DNA from: Stercorarius parasiticus
Taxonomy: Eukaryota; Chordata; Aves; Charadriiformes; Stercorariidae
Reading direction: 5' to 3'
NCBI GenBank assembly: GCA_013396915.1
Contig: VWZL01002012.1
Span: forward strand, 558,001 to 622,000
DNA: 64,000 bases
Below are positions 23,773-36,260 of this stretch, piece after piece. How positions within the stretch are numbered: position 1 is the first letter of the stretch; each line of letters opens with the position of its first letter. The position numbers and the translations under genes were made by a program. The notes under the pieces are model-generated. The model had not been told where the DNA came from. It did not search any database and was given only the letters and a program-made list of their open reading frames with translations.

Positions 23773-25719
23773 ACAGTCAAACCCAAGGACTGTATAAGAT
23801 AAACTGTGAGAGCTGCGTGTGTTTCTTAGCTTTGAGCTCTGGATGTGCATCCCAGTCTACTCCTGGCTTTCTGCTGGGATGAGATTCAGGAACTCTCAGG
23901 AAAAGACCAGTGATGAAGTGCAGTAACATCCCTGGGCACACACAGGATGTTTCCTCCAGGCCTGCCCACTTGGGAGCTAGGAGTGCAGGACGGGATGGAG
24001 TGGGGATGTCCATCCCTTCCTCACCTGGTCCCCAGCCTGCTGGGAACAGACATATTCTTCTTCCATCCACTTTCATGCTAGACTCCAGTGCATGATTCCC
24101 AGGCCCTGTCTGTTTTCCAGCAGTGTATGGCCAGTGCTACACAACAGAGCCAAAGCTTGGGCTGGAGCTGTGTCCAAACCTTGTCAGATTAGTGATAGGT
24201 TCTGGGCCCGTTTTTAAAAAAGTGCCTCCACAGCAGAGGCAAAGCCATTTAGAGTAAAGCAAAGGCCTTCTGTCAATAGTGGCAGTCAAAGGATTGGATC
24301 CCTCTGTTCCGTGTTGGCCTGTAGCATTGAAATGCTATTTTTTGCACCTCAGTCCTTTCAGGAGTGAAACTTTGAAAAGGTTATATGTCCTGAGAGCAAA
24401 CCAGAATCTAAATATAGAAGAAAAAAATAGATCAGTTGTCTAGATTTTGAGAACCGCAGATTATAACCCGTCCTCTTTAGCTGACGGCCCCTGCTGACTA
24501 ACAGACAGGCGCGGTGTCCCGTCTTCCCCCTTCCTCCACAAAGCCTGCTGCTGCCGCTTCTCCTCTTGCAGTGGACAGCCAGCAGAAAGGACAAAAGTTG
24601 AGGGGGGAGATGTGACTCCAGTCCAGTAATACGATCCCTTTACAACTCTATTTAATGAAAACTTCTTCCCTTTTCCTGCACTAACACAAGGGAAATGTTT
24701 GCTACACATGCTGTATTTAGATAAAGGAACAAGGGGTGACAGTCTCTTACCAGCATTTAAAAATCAAAGAGGTTAGAGACTAATTACGCCTTTTATTAAT
24801 CTGTTGGTAAATAGAATTTTTTCAATTTATGTCACACTAATAAACGTTTGAAGGGATATTTGACATTTTTTTTTACCCTTTGCTAGGCAGGAGCAGTAAC
24901 TGGCTAAGCAAGAGCCCTAAGCCGACATATGCAGCCTCTGTTTATATAGTTCAAATGTCAATTTCTTTTCTGCCTTGTCTGCAAAAATAAACAGAATGAA
25001 AAAAATGTGTCAGTAACAACATTTTGCAACTTGGAAGAAAGGATTTGAATTACTAGTAAACTTAACCCCATCGCACGGTCCACCCCCGCCCCAAAATCCA
25101 ATTTAACTTTACATGTTTCTGGCTTTTGTTGCATACAGCTGTGTTATAGCTTAAAACAACTAATCTTTTTCTTTTCACTTATGGGTTCTTTTATATATTT
25201 TTGGTTTACAGGAACTATTAGTTGTTTGAACACATCTTGCAGCACATTTTCCTGTTTTAATTTATCCACAGAATACATAAATAAGGGTTTCATACCAGGA
25301 ATTTCGGTTCTGAATTGTATTTGAGGAATGCTTTTTAAAGCAAACTCTGAGCAAAGTGTTTAAGATGTGCTCACCCAATTTATGTAGAATTAGAATCTAA
25401 ATTCGTTGCCTCAGAGTTTTATGCTTACTAGGAAAACATTTGGTTTTCTGGATGTTTGTGTGTCGGGGGCTTGTTTGCTACTTGAGTGTAGGTATTGGCA
25501 TCTCAGTGCATCACTGTGTCTTTAGATTGTGTTGAATTAGAATTTGAGGAAAATCTATGAGAACTCCACACTTCATATAAATAATATAGAGTCTTGTGGT
25601 GCGATAACCAGCCATCCCTTTAATCTCAGCTGACTGGGCTGTGTCATTTTTCAATACGGAGCAGGAGTAAAGACTCGGAGCCTAGTTTATTTGAGGAAGC
25701 TTATCCCAGTGATTAACTT
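23773..25719. other. Non-coding stretch
   Basis: No gene recognised. A small cluster of CpG dinucleotides lies at about 24466-24560 in an otherwise CpG-poor region. Open frames on either strand (99 codons or fewer) have no recognisable domain. Confidence 0.55.
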
Positions 25720-25724
25720 GCTGG

Positions 25725-25970
25725 GATTCGGGCGCTTTGCTGTGGCTGCCTGATGATACAGAAAGGCCCGAGACGTGGCAGCCCAGCAGGGGGTAGCCGA
25801 GCACTGGTAACTAAGGCGGTGTCCAACTTTGACGTGTCCTTCATTATAAGGACAGCGATAGAGAGCACGCACTCGCCTAACAGATTTTGCTTCCTGAAGG
25901 CTTGGGTTATTTACCCTGTTGGAGAGAGATGGTGCTCTGTTTGCTAGGAGAAGCCACGGCGCGGGACTTC
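25725..25970. promoter_or_regulatory. Small CpG cluster with CTCF-like site
   Basis: There are about 13 CpG dinucleotides in roughly 235 bp (25729-25963), with depleted flanks. The cluster contains CCAGCAGGGGGTAG at 25783-25796. That fits the published CTCF core CCASYAGRKGGCRS at all but one position (T for C). CpG-bearing CTCF sites often stay hypomethylated, so the two observations fit together. It could also be a small orphan promoter. Function is inferred from motif content only. Confidence 0.35.
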
Positions 25971-28900
25971 ACCCTGCAGAATAATGTGTCTTTTTTTTTT
26001 TTGTTTTTTTTTCTTTCTCCTTTTGGCTATAGGTTGAGATTTTAGATTGCTCAGGTGAACATTCCCCAGCTAAATCCTTGGAAGGCAAACAGGAGGGGAA
26101 ATTGTTGTCTTCTGATAAACTACTGTATTTTTGGAAGTGTTCACATTTCTTGGCATGGAATACAAATTTTTTTATTTTTTTTTTTCAAAGCTGCTTGCCA
26201 AACGTGTACATAATTTGCTATGCCTATGGAGTTGCATCGCTAAGTGAGGAAGCTATGCTTTCCAAACAGAGACTGGCAGCTGGCAAACATAAAATATCTC
26301 AATGGTGGCAAAGTCCCACCAAAAAAAAAATGAGACACCTGGTTTTGAAAAATACAAGGCCTGGCCTTCATTTAATATAAAGCAATGGATCTTGAGCCTA
26401 AGCTCACTTTCTGCTGCTGAGAACCTGGTCACACTGCTCCATTGCGCAGCTGAATATTTCTGGGGACAGAGACTGAAAGTGTGTATTCTGCTACCTTTCC
26501 TCGCCTGGAAAAATGCTGGAGAATAATTTCTCTCTTTCTCCCTCCTCCCCAACAAAATAATGGGCCTTGGCTGCTGAGCTGACATACTGCAGATTGCAAG
26601 GATGTAGCTGCTTATATTTAAAAAAAACGGCTGCCCTTCACTTGCATGGCACCCAGGCATGCCGGCTTAGATCAAGAGCCTGTCTTGCTAGGCACTGTAC
26701 CAACCATGCTTTCTTCTCACAGACAGCGTGGAGGCAGACAGGAGTCCCAGGAAGGGTTATTAGTGTGAGATTTTATTTTATTTTTTCACAGGGTTCAGAG
26801 AGCTTGAATGGCTTCTTAATGTTCCCAAAGAGGTCTGAGAGCACACTAGTTTTTGATCTGTCTGGATGTCACAACTGGTGGGCCTCTCCTTGTGCTGGCA
26901 CTGCAGCAGTGTCACAGAATGTGCCCGATAATGAATTATTAGACATTGTGGCCGCGTCACAGATCCTCGCCACTTGTCTCAGCCTCTGCTCCACGTGGCT
27001 TTGATGGCCCAGCCTTTGTTTCTGGCCTCTGCTCCTCATCTCCCTCCTCGCTGCTGGCAAAACGCTGCCTGCATCACTTGCGCACTCTGGCCATAACCAG
27101 AGCTACAGAGGCTCTGGAGATTGGGTCGGTTCAAGTTTTGACTTGACAGCTGGAGGGGGTCAGAAGAGTTTCAGCCTTCGGAGAAGGTAGAGGAAGCAGC
27201 AGCAGAGCCAGCGGGAGATGCAGGATCTGCCGGGAACATGAGGCCCCCTGGGAGAGGACTCTGTCTCCTGCTGAGTCTCCATGTGCTCCAGGGAGAATTG
27301 GTAGGGAAAGGCACCCCTGCTCTCCAGACCTTCTGTGCCCTGAAATTTCATTGATTCCTTGTGCAAAAGTTTCATGCTGTGTCCATCCTTGGTGGCATTA
27401 CGGTATTTTTTTTGGCCATTATTATTGAGGAAGATGAAAATGCTTATTGTCATTCCTCTCCTAAAACCTGGCTGCACAGTTTAGGAGGTAGCATCCCTAC
27501 CCTTTTCTGTGGATGAATATGTGCATATATAAAATATAAGATCTCTCTGTATTATATAATTTATTTTCTTTTAAGAAGCCACTCTTGAAGGGAAGGAATG
27601 CTGCTGGATACCTGTTTAAATGCTCGTTAATGGAAAAGCCCCTCAGTTTCCTGTAGCCCATACTCACCTTGTTGCCACCTACGCCAGGCTGCTCCTGCAT
27701 TGCTTTCCTTTGTTCTGTTTTCCTCAGTGCAATGAACTCTTACGTTATGAGTTTCTGCTGTAGTTTTAACCTCTAATATGCAACCATTACAGCTTATCTC
27801 GTCTCCTAAATTACTCTGAAATCCAATTATAAAATCCTCTTTCCCTCAATAGCACACAACTTGCCACATTACTGAAATGCTGGGTAGCTCTTTTGTTTTT
27901 CTAAATTAATAATAACTACCATTTTCCGTCTGCTCTTAGTATGGTAGTCTTTTATATCACTGTGCTGCTTTCCCATAATACATATTATGGTTCTTTTTAT
28001 ATGCTAGTTATGTTTGGAAAAAACGAGAAAGGTTTTGAAAAGATGTGCCAGTCAACTTCTGTGTATCAAAATATGACAATGAAAATCCTTAGTGGAAACT
28101 TAGGCAGAAAATTCCTAATAGTAATGTATCCTGCCAGAGGAAAATGGCAACTCATTATTTGCTAGAACCTTTATTTTCGGCAGTAGTGGTTGTTATTTCA
28201 AACCACTTTCTAGTGATTTCAAAATAATGGTCCTGAGGTATCGCGTCAAAAGAAATGCAACAGGGCAAATGATAAGCTCTATATTTAAAACCATTTGGAA
28301 ATATTTATGTCTTACCAGTATGGTTTCCAAATTTCTAGTAGGCTTTATTTTTCCTTTTTTAAAATCAAATGATAAAAATAGACATGATTTACTTTGGAAG
28401 TTTATTAAATATGTATCCTGAGTTCCCAGGTTTTCCTTTTTCAAAATGCCACGCTCTCCATATTAACAGTCCAAACACTGATTGTGTCCTGACACTAAAT
28501 CTTTTCCTCTTAGAATATTAACTATGTTGATAAAACTGCTAGCCTGTTTTTAATAAACTGTCTAGTACTGTAAGCATTTTCTGAAACCCAGTGTGAAGAT
28601 ATAGCGATAAAAGGGATGCAGTGGAAATAAAGATGCTCCATGCAAGCTCGCGGCTTGAGTGAGATTTACCAGAAGGGCATGCTAATAGGTAAATAACATA
28701 ATCACATGTTCGCACACAAGCACAGACATATATGTTCATTTACACGCACAATCTGGTGCTATGTAATAGTTAATCAAGTGCAATAAGTTAACCAAGGAAG
28801 AAGCGCACACAAATGTAAGAAGGCTTACCAAGGGAAGAGTTTTTTCCTTATAGTGGCCACCAAAATGATGATAATCAGTCCTCCACCCTATGACAAATTA

Positions 28901-29958
28901 AAGAGAAGTATCTGATAATAGTCTACTGTCTTACAACCAAGCGAGACTGTCCCAAAGAGCACACTGGAACCTCTGGGCTTTACTGGATCCCATGCTGGAA
29001 GAGAGTCACCTGGAATTAAATGGATTTTTGCAAGTTTACAATGCAAGCTGTAAGACACCAGCCAGACGTGATTGTGTGTGCTGTGGGACCCCAGTCCACC
29101 ATCCTCACGTGAACTTCTTTTTGCCTTTTTGTGGGAATTATATATGTAAGGATCAGAGTATTGACTCTACTCTGGTATTTCTCTCGTCCTATTTAATGGG
29201 ACCTTAGCACTAAAAAAAGGCCTCAGAGACTGATTTCTGAAGGGGAATACGTGGGTTGTCCACCAGTGAAGTGAATGGCCAAACTCCAGCTAGCTCCAGC
29301 AGTGGCTGACTGGACACCAGCCCAGCTCCCTTTGCTGGAATGTCACGCACAGCCCCATCCTCTTTCCTAGGAGCTGAATGAAGCACGTTACAACATTTTG
29401 GTGTTCAGCTTTCCGGGCTAGTAAATTCTTGGTTGGTTTGTTGCAGCTCTCGTACAGTCGTGCTTTGAGGTTATGCTGTTTGTTTTTTTAAATTGTACCT
29501 GCTTCTTAAGTGATTGCTTCTTTGAGCTTGGGAAATATTTCACTTTATTTATCATGACCTAAAGTAAATTAACCCGTATCAGCACAGAGGTAGAAGACGT
29601 TGAAAATATATTTATATTTTAAATTGAAGTTCAAGGTAACATTTAAATGAATAATTATTTACTATTTTGTTAAACGCTGACATATATGACAGCAATCATA
29701 CATTAGTACAAATGCTTTTCTGTTTTGAATGGCTCATTAGTTGCTTTGTAGGGCTGTACTGGTTTTTTAAGATTCAGATTCAAAATCTCTTCTGATTTCT
29801 GCTGTTTGGTTTTTGGCAGTGGGCCAGCTGCAGATATGCATAATATTTCACTGTTAGACCTTGCAAACAGAATATCCTGCTGTGCTAAAGAAAACATTGT
29901 GTTTCTTACCACATGAAAATAATCCATCACTTTTCAATCAGCACACATGCATACGCTG
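25971..29958. other. Non-coding stretch
   Basis: No gene recognised. T-rich runs lie near 25990-26020 and 26168-26185. The segment 26567-27100 carries open frames on both strands (up to 145 codons, 26567-27004 plus) with no identifiable domain. The stretch 27900-28800 is AT-rich and featureless. Confidence 0.55.
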
Positions 29959-29990
29959 GCGCGCGCACACACGCACACACACACACACAT
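29959..29990. repeat. (GC)n/(AC)n strictly alternating tract
   Basis: Thirty-two bases alternate purine and pyrimidine without a break: four GC steps, then AC repeats with one GC step inside. This is a classic Z-DNA-forming composition and a likely length-polymorphic microsatellite. It ends 26 bp before a splice-acceptor-like CAG. Confidence 0.92.
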
Positions 29991-30016
29991 CCCCCTGTAC
30001 CTGTTTTTTCCATCAG

Positions 30017-30136
30017 ACTCCAGAAAAAATTAATGGCTATGATGTGAAGGGTGGACTCTTTGTACATGATCCATTAAAGTACAAACTAATCAAAGCATCT
30101 GATTTGCAAAGCAATGTGGAACCAGAGGCAAGCTGA
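30017..30136 (+). CDS. Possible terminal coding exon (unproven)
   Basis: A pyrimidine-rich stretch (CTGTTTTTTCCATCAG) forms a credible 3' splice site with AG at 30015-30016. From 30017 a frame stays open for 39 codons to a TGA at 30134-30136. It starts T-P-E-K-I-N-G-Y-D-V and ends N-V-E-P-E-A-S. Composition is protein-like, with varied charged and hydrophobic residues, but I do not recognise the family and see no partner exon within the window. An open run of 39 codons is not rare by chance. If real, it would be the last coding exon of a gene extending to the left. Confidence 0.18.
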   Translation, partial: TPEKINGYDVKGGLFVHDPLKYKLIKASDLQSNVEPEAS

Positions 30137-31984
30137 GGAAATAGACCATCTGAAGACCTCTCTGACCTTGTTCAAGTAGCAGTATCTTATCTTTTTGTTT
30201 GTTTTAAACGTTACATGGAAAGCGAGAGCACAAGTTGAAGACAACCTAGAACATTGCTTTGCACCGCTCACCACTGCTACATAGAATGCATTATATATAA
30301 AAAGGTAAAAAAAGGATAGATATCATACAACCTGCAAAATGCTGGTTGTCTTGTTTAACGTGTGCAGCTCGTGGAAAGTGAACATTTCCTCCTTGGGAAC
30401 AGACAGATTGCACAGGAGGAAACTCATTCCTGGTGGAGCACAGAGAATCCGTGGGTGCATGTGCACAGGTTGTGGGAAGAATAAATTGAGTTCTCTCTCT
30501 TTTTTTAATGCTGTGCCAGATATTACTGTGCATTTGTGACTTTTCTTCTGTGCACTGGATGTCACTGAAATCTGGATGTTTACCAAGGGCAGTGATATCT
30601 CAACAATTTCCCATTCCAAGAACAGGAGACAAAAAAAAGAGACAAAGAATAATTTAGCTACCATACCACCCTGTACTGCGTCTCCCTGTGTTTTTTTTTT
30701 CTATAATTCATCCTTTGTCTACAGGCAGACAATGTATTATAGAGCAATACAGAAACAGTAGTGAATATTTTCCTTCCCAGTGCTGAAACAGTGGTCAATG
30801 AAACTGCAGTTATTTGCGGTAATAGGTGTAGTACAGTAAACGTGTTGTAGTCCAACTGAGTGTTTAGGCACCGAACTTGTACTTCAAAGTGAAGTTGGAA
30901 CTCCATGGAGGAGTTAAGTCCAGATTTTCTCTGCTTAAATGTTGCTCTTCTGTTCTGAATGTAGTGACTGTAGGATGTTTCTACAGTGAACTGAGAGAGG
31001 AGCAACTAGGAAGTGCTTTGCATCACTTGTCATGACTAAATTAAGAGCCTGGAGCTGGGTGGGAAGAATCATGATGTATGACCAAGATTACTTCATTGAA
31101 ACTGCCTTTCTTCTCTCTGCAATCCTTAATATTTTGCTGAATGGGAGTAGATAAGGAAACGTTAAGAGATGTAGCAGGTACTCTTTATGCCTATTGGTAA
31201 TACATCAACCAAATGCACATGGACCATTCAGTTAGGTAAGGTCATGGGATCTTGGGAGGGTGTTTTTTTTTCCCCTGTCTTTGCAAGGTCTTAATATTTT
31301 TATCTGGATGTGGCTTAGACCTAAATTCAAGGCAATAGGGCATAACAGCTGAAAGAGCAGGTCTAGAAGTGTGCGGTGTGCAAGGTTATGCAGAGGCACT
31401 GGGAACCAGGGAGTCATCAAGGCTGGAGGAACCTGGCTTTTAATTTCCGAACATTCTTCACTGCTGCCCTTTGAAGCATTTTTAGTCATGCATTTTTAGA
31501 CCATTGAATTTTGAACTTCTGGTCACCCCTTTCTTCCAGTTGTGAAAACAAGAGCTTGTCAGTGGAAAAAGGAGTTCTCAACAGAACTGTCAGAGTGCAG
31601 TTTGTGACATGAGTCAAAAAAACGAGGTCTGCTCTGTTGCCGCGATAACACTTGATTAAGATGACTTGCCAGGCTGTCGGTTCAGCGGTTTTGTTGCCAC
31701 CCACTTATTTTTTACTTTCTCAATTATTTTTTGTGCTTTATCTAGGTTTGGGAGATTGAAAATGGATGCAACACATTCTGGTATCTAAATAAAGCGTGAG
31801 AACATTTGGCCAGCCTTTTCAGGATTGTTTTGTAAAATAAATGACTTTCCTTTGGAGTCCCACATCTTTCAGCTCCCTTTTCAGTTTTCATTTTAAACAT
31901 GGAGCTGTAAGAAAGAGAATGCGGAGAGGGTAGAGTAATGAGAAAAGACTAGTCTAGTGGTTGGAACAAGAGATGTCTATTTTC
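30137..31984. other. Non-coding stretch
   Basis: No gene or repeat recognised. AT-rich sequence with open frames of 115 codons or fewer and no identifiable domains. Confidence 0.55.
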
Positions 31985-32080
31985 AGCTGTGCTAACTCAT
32001 GTCTGACATTAACAAGGCAGTTGCCCACTTTGTACTGATCAGTTTACTCATCTATGAGATACATAAAATAATTTATGATA
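31985..32080 (+). repeat. MIR-like SINE core relic
   Basis: The segment contains a diverged form of the MIR/CORE-SINE core: AGCTGTG at the left, CAAGGCAGTTGCCCAC in place of 'TTGGGCAAGTTACTTAACC', then TCAGTTTACTCATCTATGAG for 'TCAGTTTCCTCATCTGTAAAATG', and finally ATAAAATAATT. The order and spacing of the blocks match the family, but identity is low. This would be an old amniote insertion on the plus strand. Chance similarity cannot be excluded. Confidence 0.45.
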
Positions 32081-35000
32081 TACTGATTTTGGTTGAAATA
32101 AAAAGGAAACGCGTATTTGTAGAAGAGACAAGAAATATTTGCCAACATTTTTACTTGTGGAGTGACAAATATTTTTCACTAAAACAGCAAGACTGTTCAT
32201 GTGACTTTTCAGAGGTCCTTACAAATCCCAGTGGAGTCAACTGTGGTCCCTCCAGAAGTTGGGGAATACCCTTTGTGGTGGTTCACTGGTCTTAAATGTG
32301 AATGAAGTTTGTGCAGACTTCAAGAGATTCACCTTAACTTTCCACGAGTGAAGAGGACAGTTTGCTTTCCTCACATACACTATACTTACACTGGGCACAG
32401 AATTACTCACTGCAATAGGTACATTTAAATTGATCACTTTTCAGAAAGTTAGCTCTTTATGTGCCCACCTCTTCCCTGTCTCCTCATTCCAATTACAGAA
32501 GCCCCTGAGCAATTGTAACACTCAGGAAATGCTAGAAAACTTCGTTCAGTGAATTGCTTTTGCAGGTGGAGTTATTTGCACTATTATTTTTCACAGCTGA
32601 ATATGTCCCCTTCAGCAGGAGCTGAAGAACGATGTCAGACAATCCCATGAAGTCCTCTTTCAGAGTGACTTGCCTATTTTACCTCAAAATTTCTGACAGT
32701 ACCGTTTTTTATCCTGTTAACTCAAAGGCTCCATAATGAAAAATGTGAGGGAGGATAATGCATCCAGCAAGTAAAGTACTGGTCAGCCACATCGTTTGTT
32801 GTTAATTCCATGTAGTAAAGGGTAGAAAGTCATGTCTAAACTGCTTTACTGTTAATCCCCTGCTGCTGTGAGAAAAGCTGGCTTCATCCTTAGGTACGAG
32901 TGCGGACCCTTTCTTTGACTCACAGGCACTTCAGCAACTCAGCATCACTACCAGTAGTTTACAGAAAGGAGGTCTCCAAGTTTTTTCCTTGACCAGAAGG
33001 CCTGCTGGCTTAACAGGAGGGCCTCTGAGGGCAGTGGGATGAAAAAGACCGAAGGAGAGGAGAGGGGAGGGGAAGGGATCTCTTATTATTTACTCTGGGC
33101 AGGGATGGAAGAAAAAATCTGAGGCTCCTGGAAGAAAGAGACAGGAGGTCTATTGTGACAAACAGGTAAAGAAGATGCTGATAAAGCATAATGAAGTAAA
33201 GAAAAAAACAATACCATGGAGCCTGGTGATGCCACCATGGACCACCAAGAAACAGCTGATGCAAAAAGTGAAATACCAACAGTTCCTAAGTGACAGCCAG
33301 AGAAGTGAGCCAAAAATAACCAACATTAAAGCAAAATTCAGGCTTGTCAAAGCACTACCAACAGTAAAAGAGCCAAGTGCAGTCAGCTAGTTGTTCCAAA
33401 CACCTAGAAGTGCCAGCTGGCATCTTCTGGAGGAAGCATCCATCAGCAAAATGATAGCTTTTTTTCTTCTTCTTCATTGACCATAGCAATATTTATCCAG
33501 GTATTTGCTATGTCTTTCATATGAATATTAGTCAAGAAGAGGAAATCAGTCCTAAATTGCCCTGTACAAAAACACTTATGGCAGCAGCTCTCTTTTCTTT
33601 TTCATAAGGAGACATTGGAAGCAGAGAAGGATTTCCAATTGGAAGAAGTGGTGTTACCAAAGAAGCTGTAGATAATGAGGAAGGAGTTGAGAAAGAAGAG
33701 TAATTGAAAGGGATGCCTCCAGCACAGTTCAAGATTAACGTTCCTCCTAGTATTTCTTCCATGGATGATTTTCCAGCTTATTTGTACAGTTGACACTGGG
33801 AGTAAAGAGCTTGTGAAGCACAGAAGAACTCCACACAGTCTGCTGAATTCTTGCCATCACCATTTCAACAGAGGGGGAAAAAGATGACCTACCTGATTCT
33901 CCACACGTTTGCACCAGGGTAAATGAGAGGTTAGATGGATTGTCTGGAAGGAGGTGTTACCGCTGCCGATCAGCATTGGCCAAAACAGGCCACACTTGTG
34001 CCTTGTCTGACAGAACTGCGGGTGTGCAGCTGTAAACTGGGGAGCAACTTCACTCCTTGTGGAAGAGTTGGTGCTGGGGGATTGAGGGGTGACCTCTTTC
34101 TTGCTGCAGTGAGTTCTGCACTGAAGGGAGTCTGTTGTGGTGAAGGTCTGGTAAGTCACGATGTACTTAGGGTATTCAGAATTACCTATTGTGTTTCTAT
34201 TTGCTATTGACTTCCTATATCTTAGATGTTTGTGTTGACAATGTTGTTTGCAGTCTTCAGTCCTTTAAGAAAAACTGTTGTAATTAACCAATGATAACAT
34301 TCAACTGTTGTTTTACTTTCAAAAGTTGTGCACCTGACTTAGAGAAGCTGCACAGGAAGGTTTTGGCTTCAGCCAGAGGCACCACTAGAGGCGATTGCCT
34401 TGCAGGGGACTGCTGTCCAAAGGGTGAGAGTAAATTATTAACTTTAAAGTTACCTTTTGATTTTTGTGTCCTGTTTTGTCTTAAGAGAAGCCCAATTTGG
34501 GGAACAAGCTCATGTTTTAAAATATTGTAATATTCAATACATAGAATATTACCTGCCAAGCACTATACTCCCCTGAAAAGAGAATCAATGTAACTGGTGA
34601 CCAGAAGACTGGATGTCTCTTTTCATGATGTGATTCACCTGAATTCAGACAGATACTCTGAAGCACTGTAATGGCAGAACACGTCCTCCTGCCTAACCCT
34701 TCTGGTACCTTTCATGCTGCTTTGTCCAGTTGTAAATGAAGCGATCAAAGAGAACATCATCATCTTTCTTGCTAGCAAATCTCCCGTTCCAATATATTTC
34801 CCTGTTCGGACTCTTCTTCACGCTCTACTTTCCCCTGTTTATTTTCATCTCATTACTTCTGTTTGCATTTTAGTTTAGCTTAGCAGTCTTCTGCTCACAT
34901 TTTTTCCCTCCATCCTTCTTCATCTCTTGCTGTGGCATCAGTCATTGTTTCTGTAGGAACCAAACTACAGCTATGTGGGATATTGAGTGAAATTCAGGGT

Positions 35001-36059
35001 TTGAACATCCCTCAGTTCCACCGCTGAAGGGAACATACCTTGCTGTTCAGGTCTATTTGAGTATAAAGGGATTACATTACGCTTGCCAGAACTTCACTCA
35101 AGATACCTTATAGACATTTATTTCTCTTTATTGGAGGTCCAAGACTTCCCTCTTTCCCTCTTTTCTTCGGTTGCAATGCCAGAGATGTTATTTTCTCTCT
35201 GCCACACAAGGTTTATCCATCTATCTCTTCTTCTATGTGAGATTTTAAAAGGTACCTTTTCCCCTTCAGCTTTCTCTGATGTCCCCTCAGGTAGAATCTG
35301 ATACAAGTTTATACCGATGCTGACATTTTTTAATTTTTCAACCAACTTTGAATTTTTGCACTTATGAATTTGTGCTTGGAAGCTGTGAAAAGCTTGCCCA
35401 TTTAAAACAGTAAGCTAATACATTATTTTACTTATTTAACTGAAATAATAGAGACTTTGAATGTGAAATTTACTTACGTGTAGCAGATTGGCACAAGGCT
35501 TAACATTCACCAGAAATCTTATGTATGTCCTCTGATTTACTGCAAATCACTTCTCATTTACACTGGAAGTACAGATAAAATCAGATCCATAACATTGTGA
35601 TGACTGTAAGTGTTCTGTTTAGCCGCTTTGTAACAGACGGTTGAATCAAATCACTTTAGAAATCCCGTACCAAAAAATCGTATGCACTTTCTCTCTTTCA
35701 CTCTGTCTCCACTACTGTGCATTTTCTGCTGGTTAGAGCAGACTCAGTGTGCTCAATTTGGCCTGTTATTGTGTCATTGACATTGATGTTTTATTTACTG
35801 AATTACATTTGCGTTTGAGGCCTCCTGTATTTCCAAAATGTTTTCTTCAAGTCTTGCCTACATTAAACGTTCTCCTTTCTCTTTCTATAAAGCATTTCAT
35901 GATGTGCTGATCCAGTAGGAAATTTACTTGTAAAATCTGGCAGGAGCTGCCAATACTCAGGGCTTTTGGGGCAGCACTGCAAACTTTATTGTGAGAGTTA
36001 TCACATCCCCTTTCTATTCACCTGCTGTGTTTTTATGACTTAGAAATCATTACGCCTTG
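32081..36059. other. Non-coding stretch
   Basis: No gene recognised. A pure purine, G-rich tract lies at 33051-33078. The interval 33150-33850 carries several overlapping open frames (89 codons or fewer) on both strands, interrupted by stops, with no domain I can name. It might be an old degenerate insertion. Confidence 0.5.
33051..33078. repeat. Homopurine G/A tract
   Basis: Twenty-eight bases of uninterrupted purines, built from GGAGA and GGGGA units. Such tracts can form triplex (H-DNA). Only three runs of at least three Gs are present, so a canonical G-quadruplex is not predicted. Confidence 0.85.
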
Positions 36060-36260
36060 TTTATGATAGCAGTTTATTATAGGGTAAGAATATACCAAAA
36101 ATATTTTTTCAATTACTCAAATAAAATACTGAAGATTCTGCCTTAGGGTACAGGTTAAGGAGAAATGGGGGGAATGTAATTCCCCCTTGAGGAACCAATG
36201 CAATTAGTTTAATAAATAAAGGGAGTGCATTAATTAGATTAATAAATTAGGAGAGCTGCT
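36060..36260. promoter_or_regulatory. Candidate regulatory element with spaced homeodomain repeats
   Basis: AT-rich stretch with several homeodomain-type ATTA/TAAT cores. Two near-identical 17-mers share AATTAG and TTAATAAAT (36202-36218 and 36232-36248), with equivalent positions 30 bp apart, or about three turns of the helix. A CCAAT motif precedes them (36194-36198). The arrangement suggests cooperative homeodomain binding, but only by inference. Confidence 0.28.

Noticed and set aside
26567..27004. 145-codon open frame, plus strand
   Set aside because: Overlapping minus-strand frames exist, the composition is cysteine- and serine-rich as in non-coding DNA, and no domain is visible.
33150..33850. 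Possible degenerate coding insertion with several frames
   Set aside because: Stops break every frame and no conserved motif can be named; it is left as non-coding.
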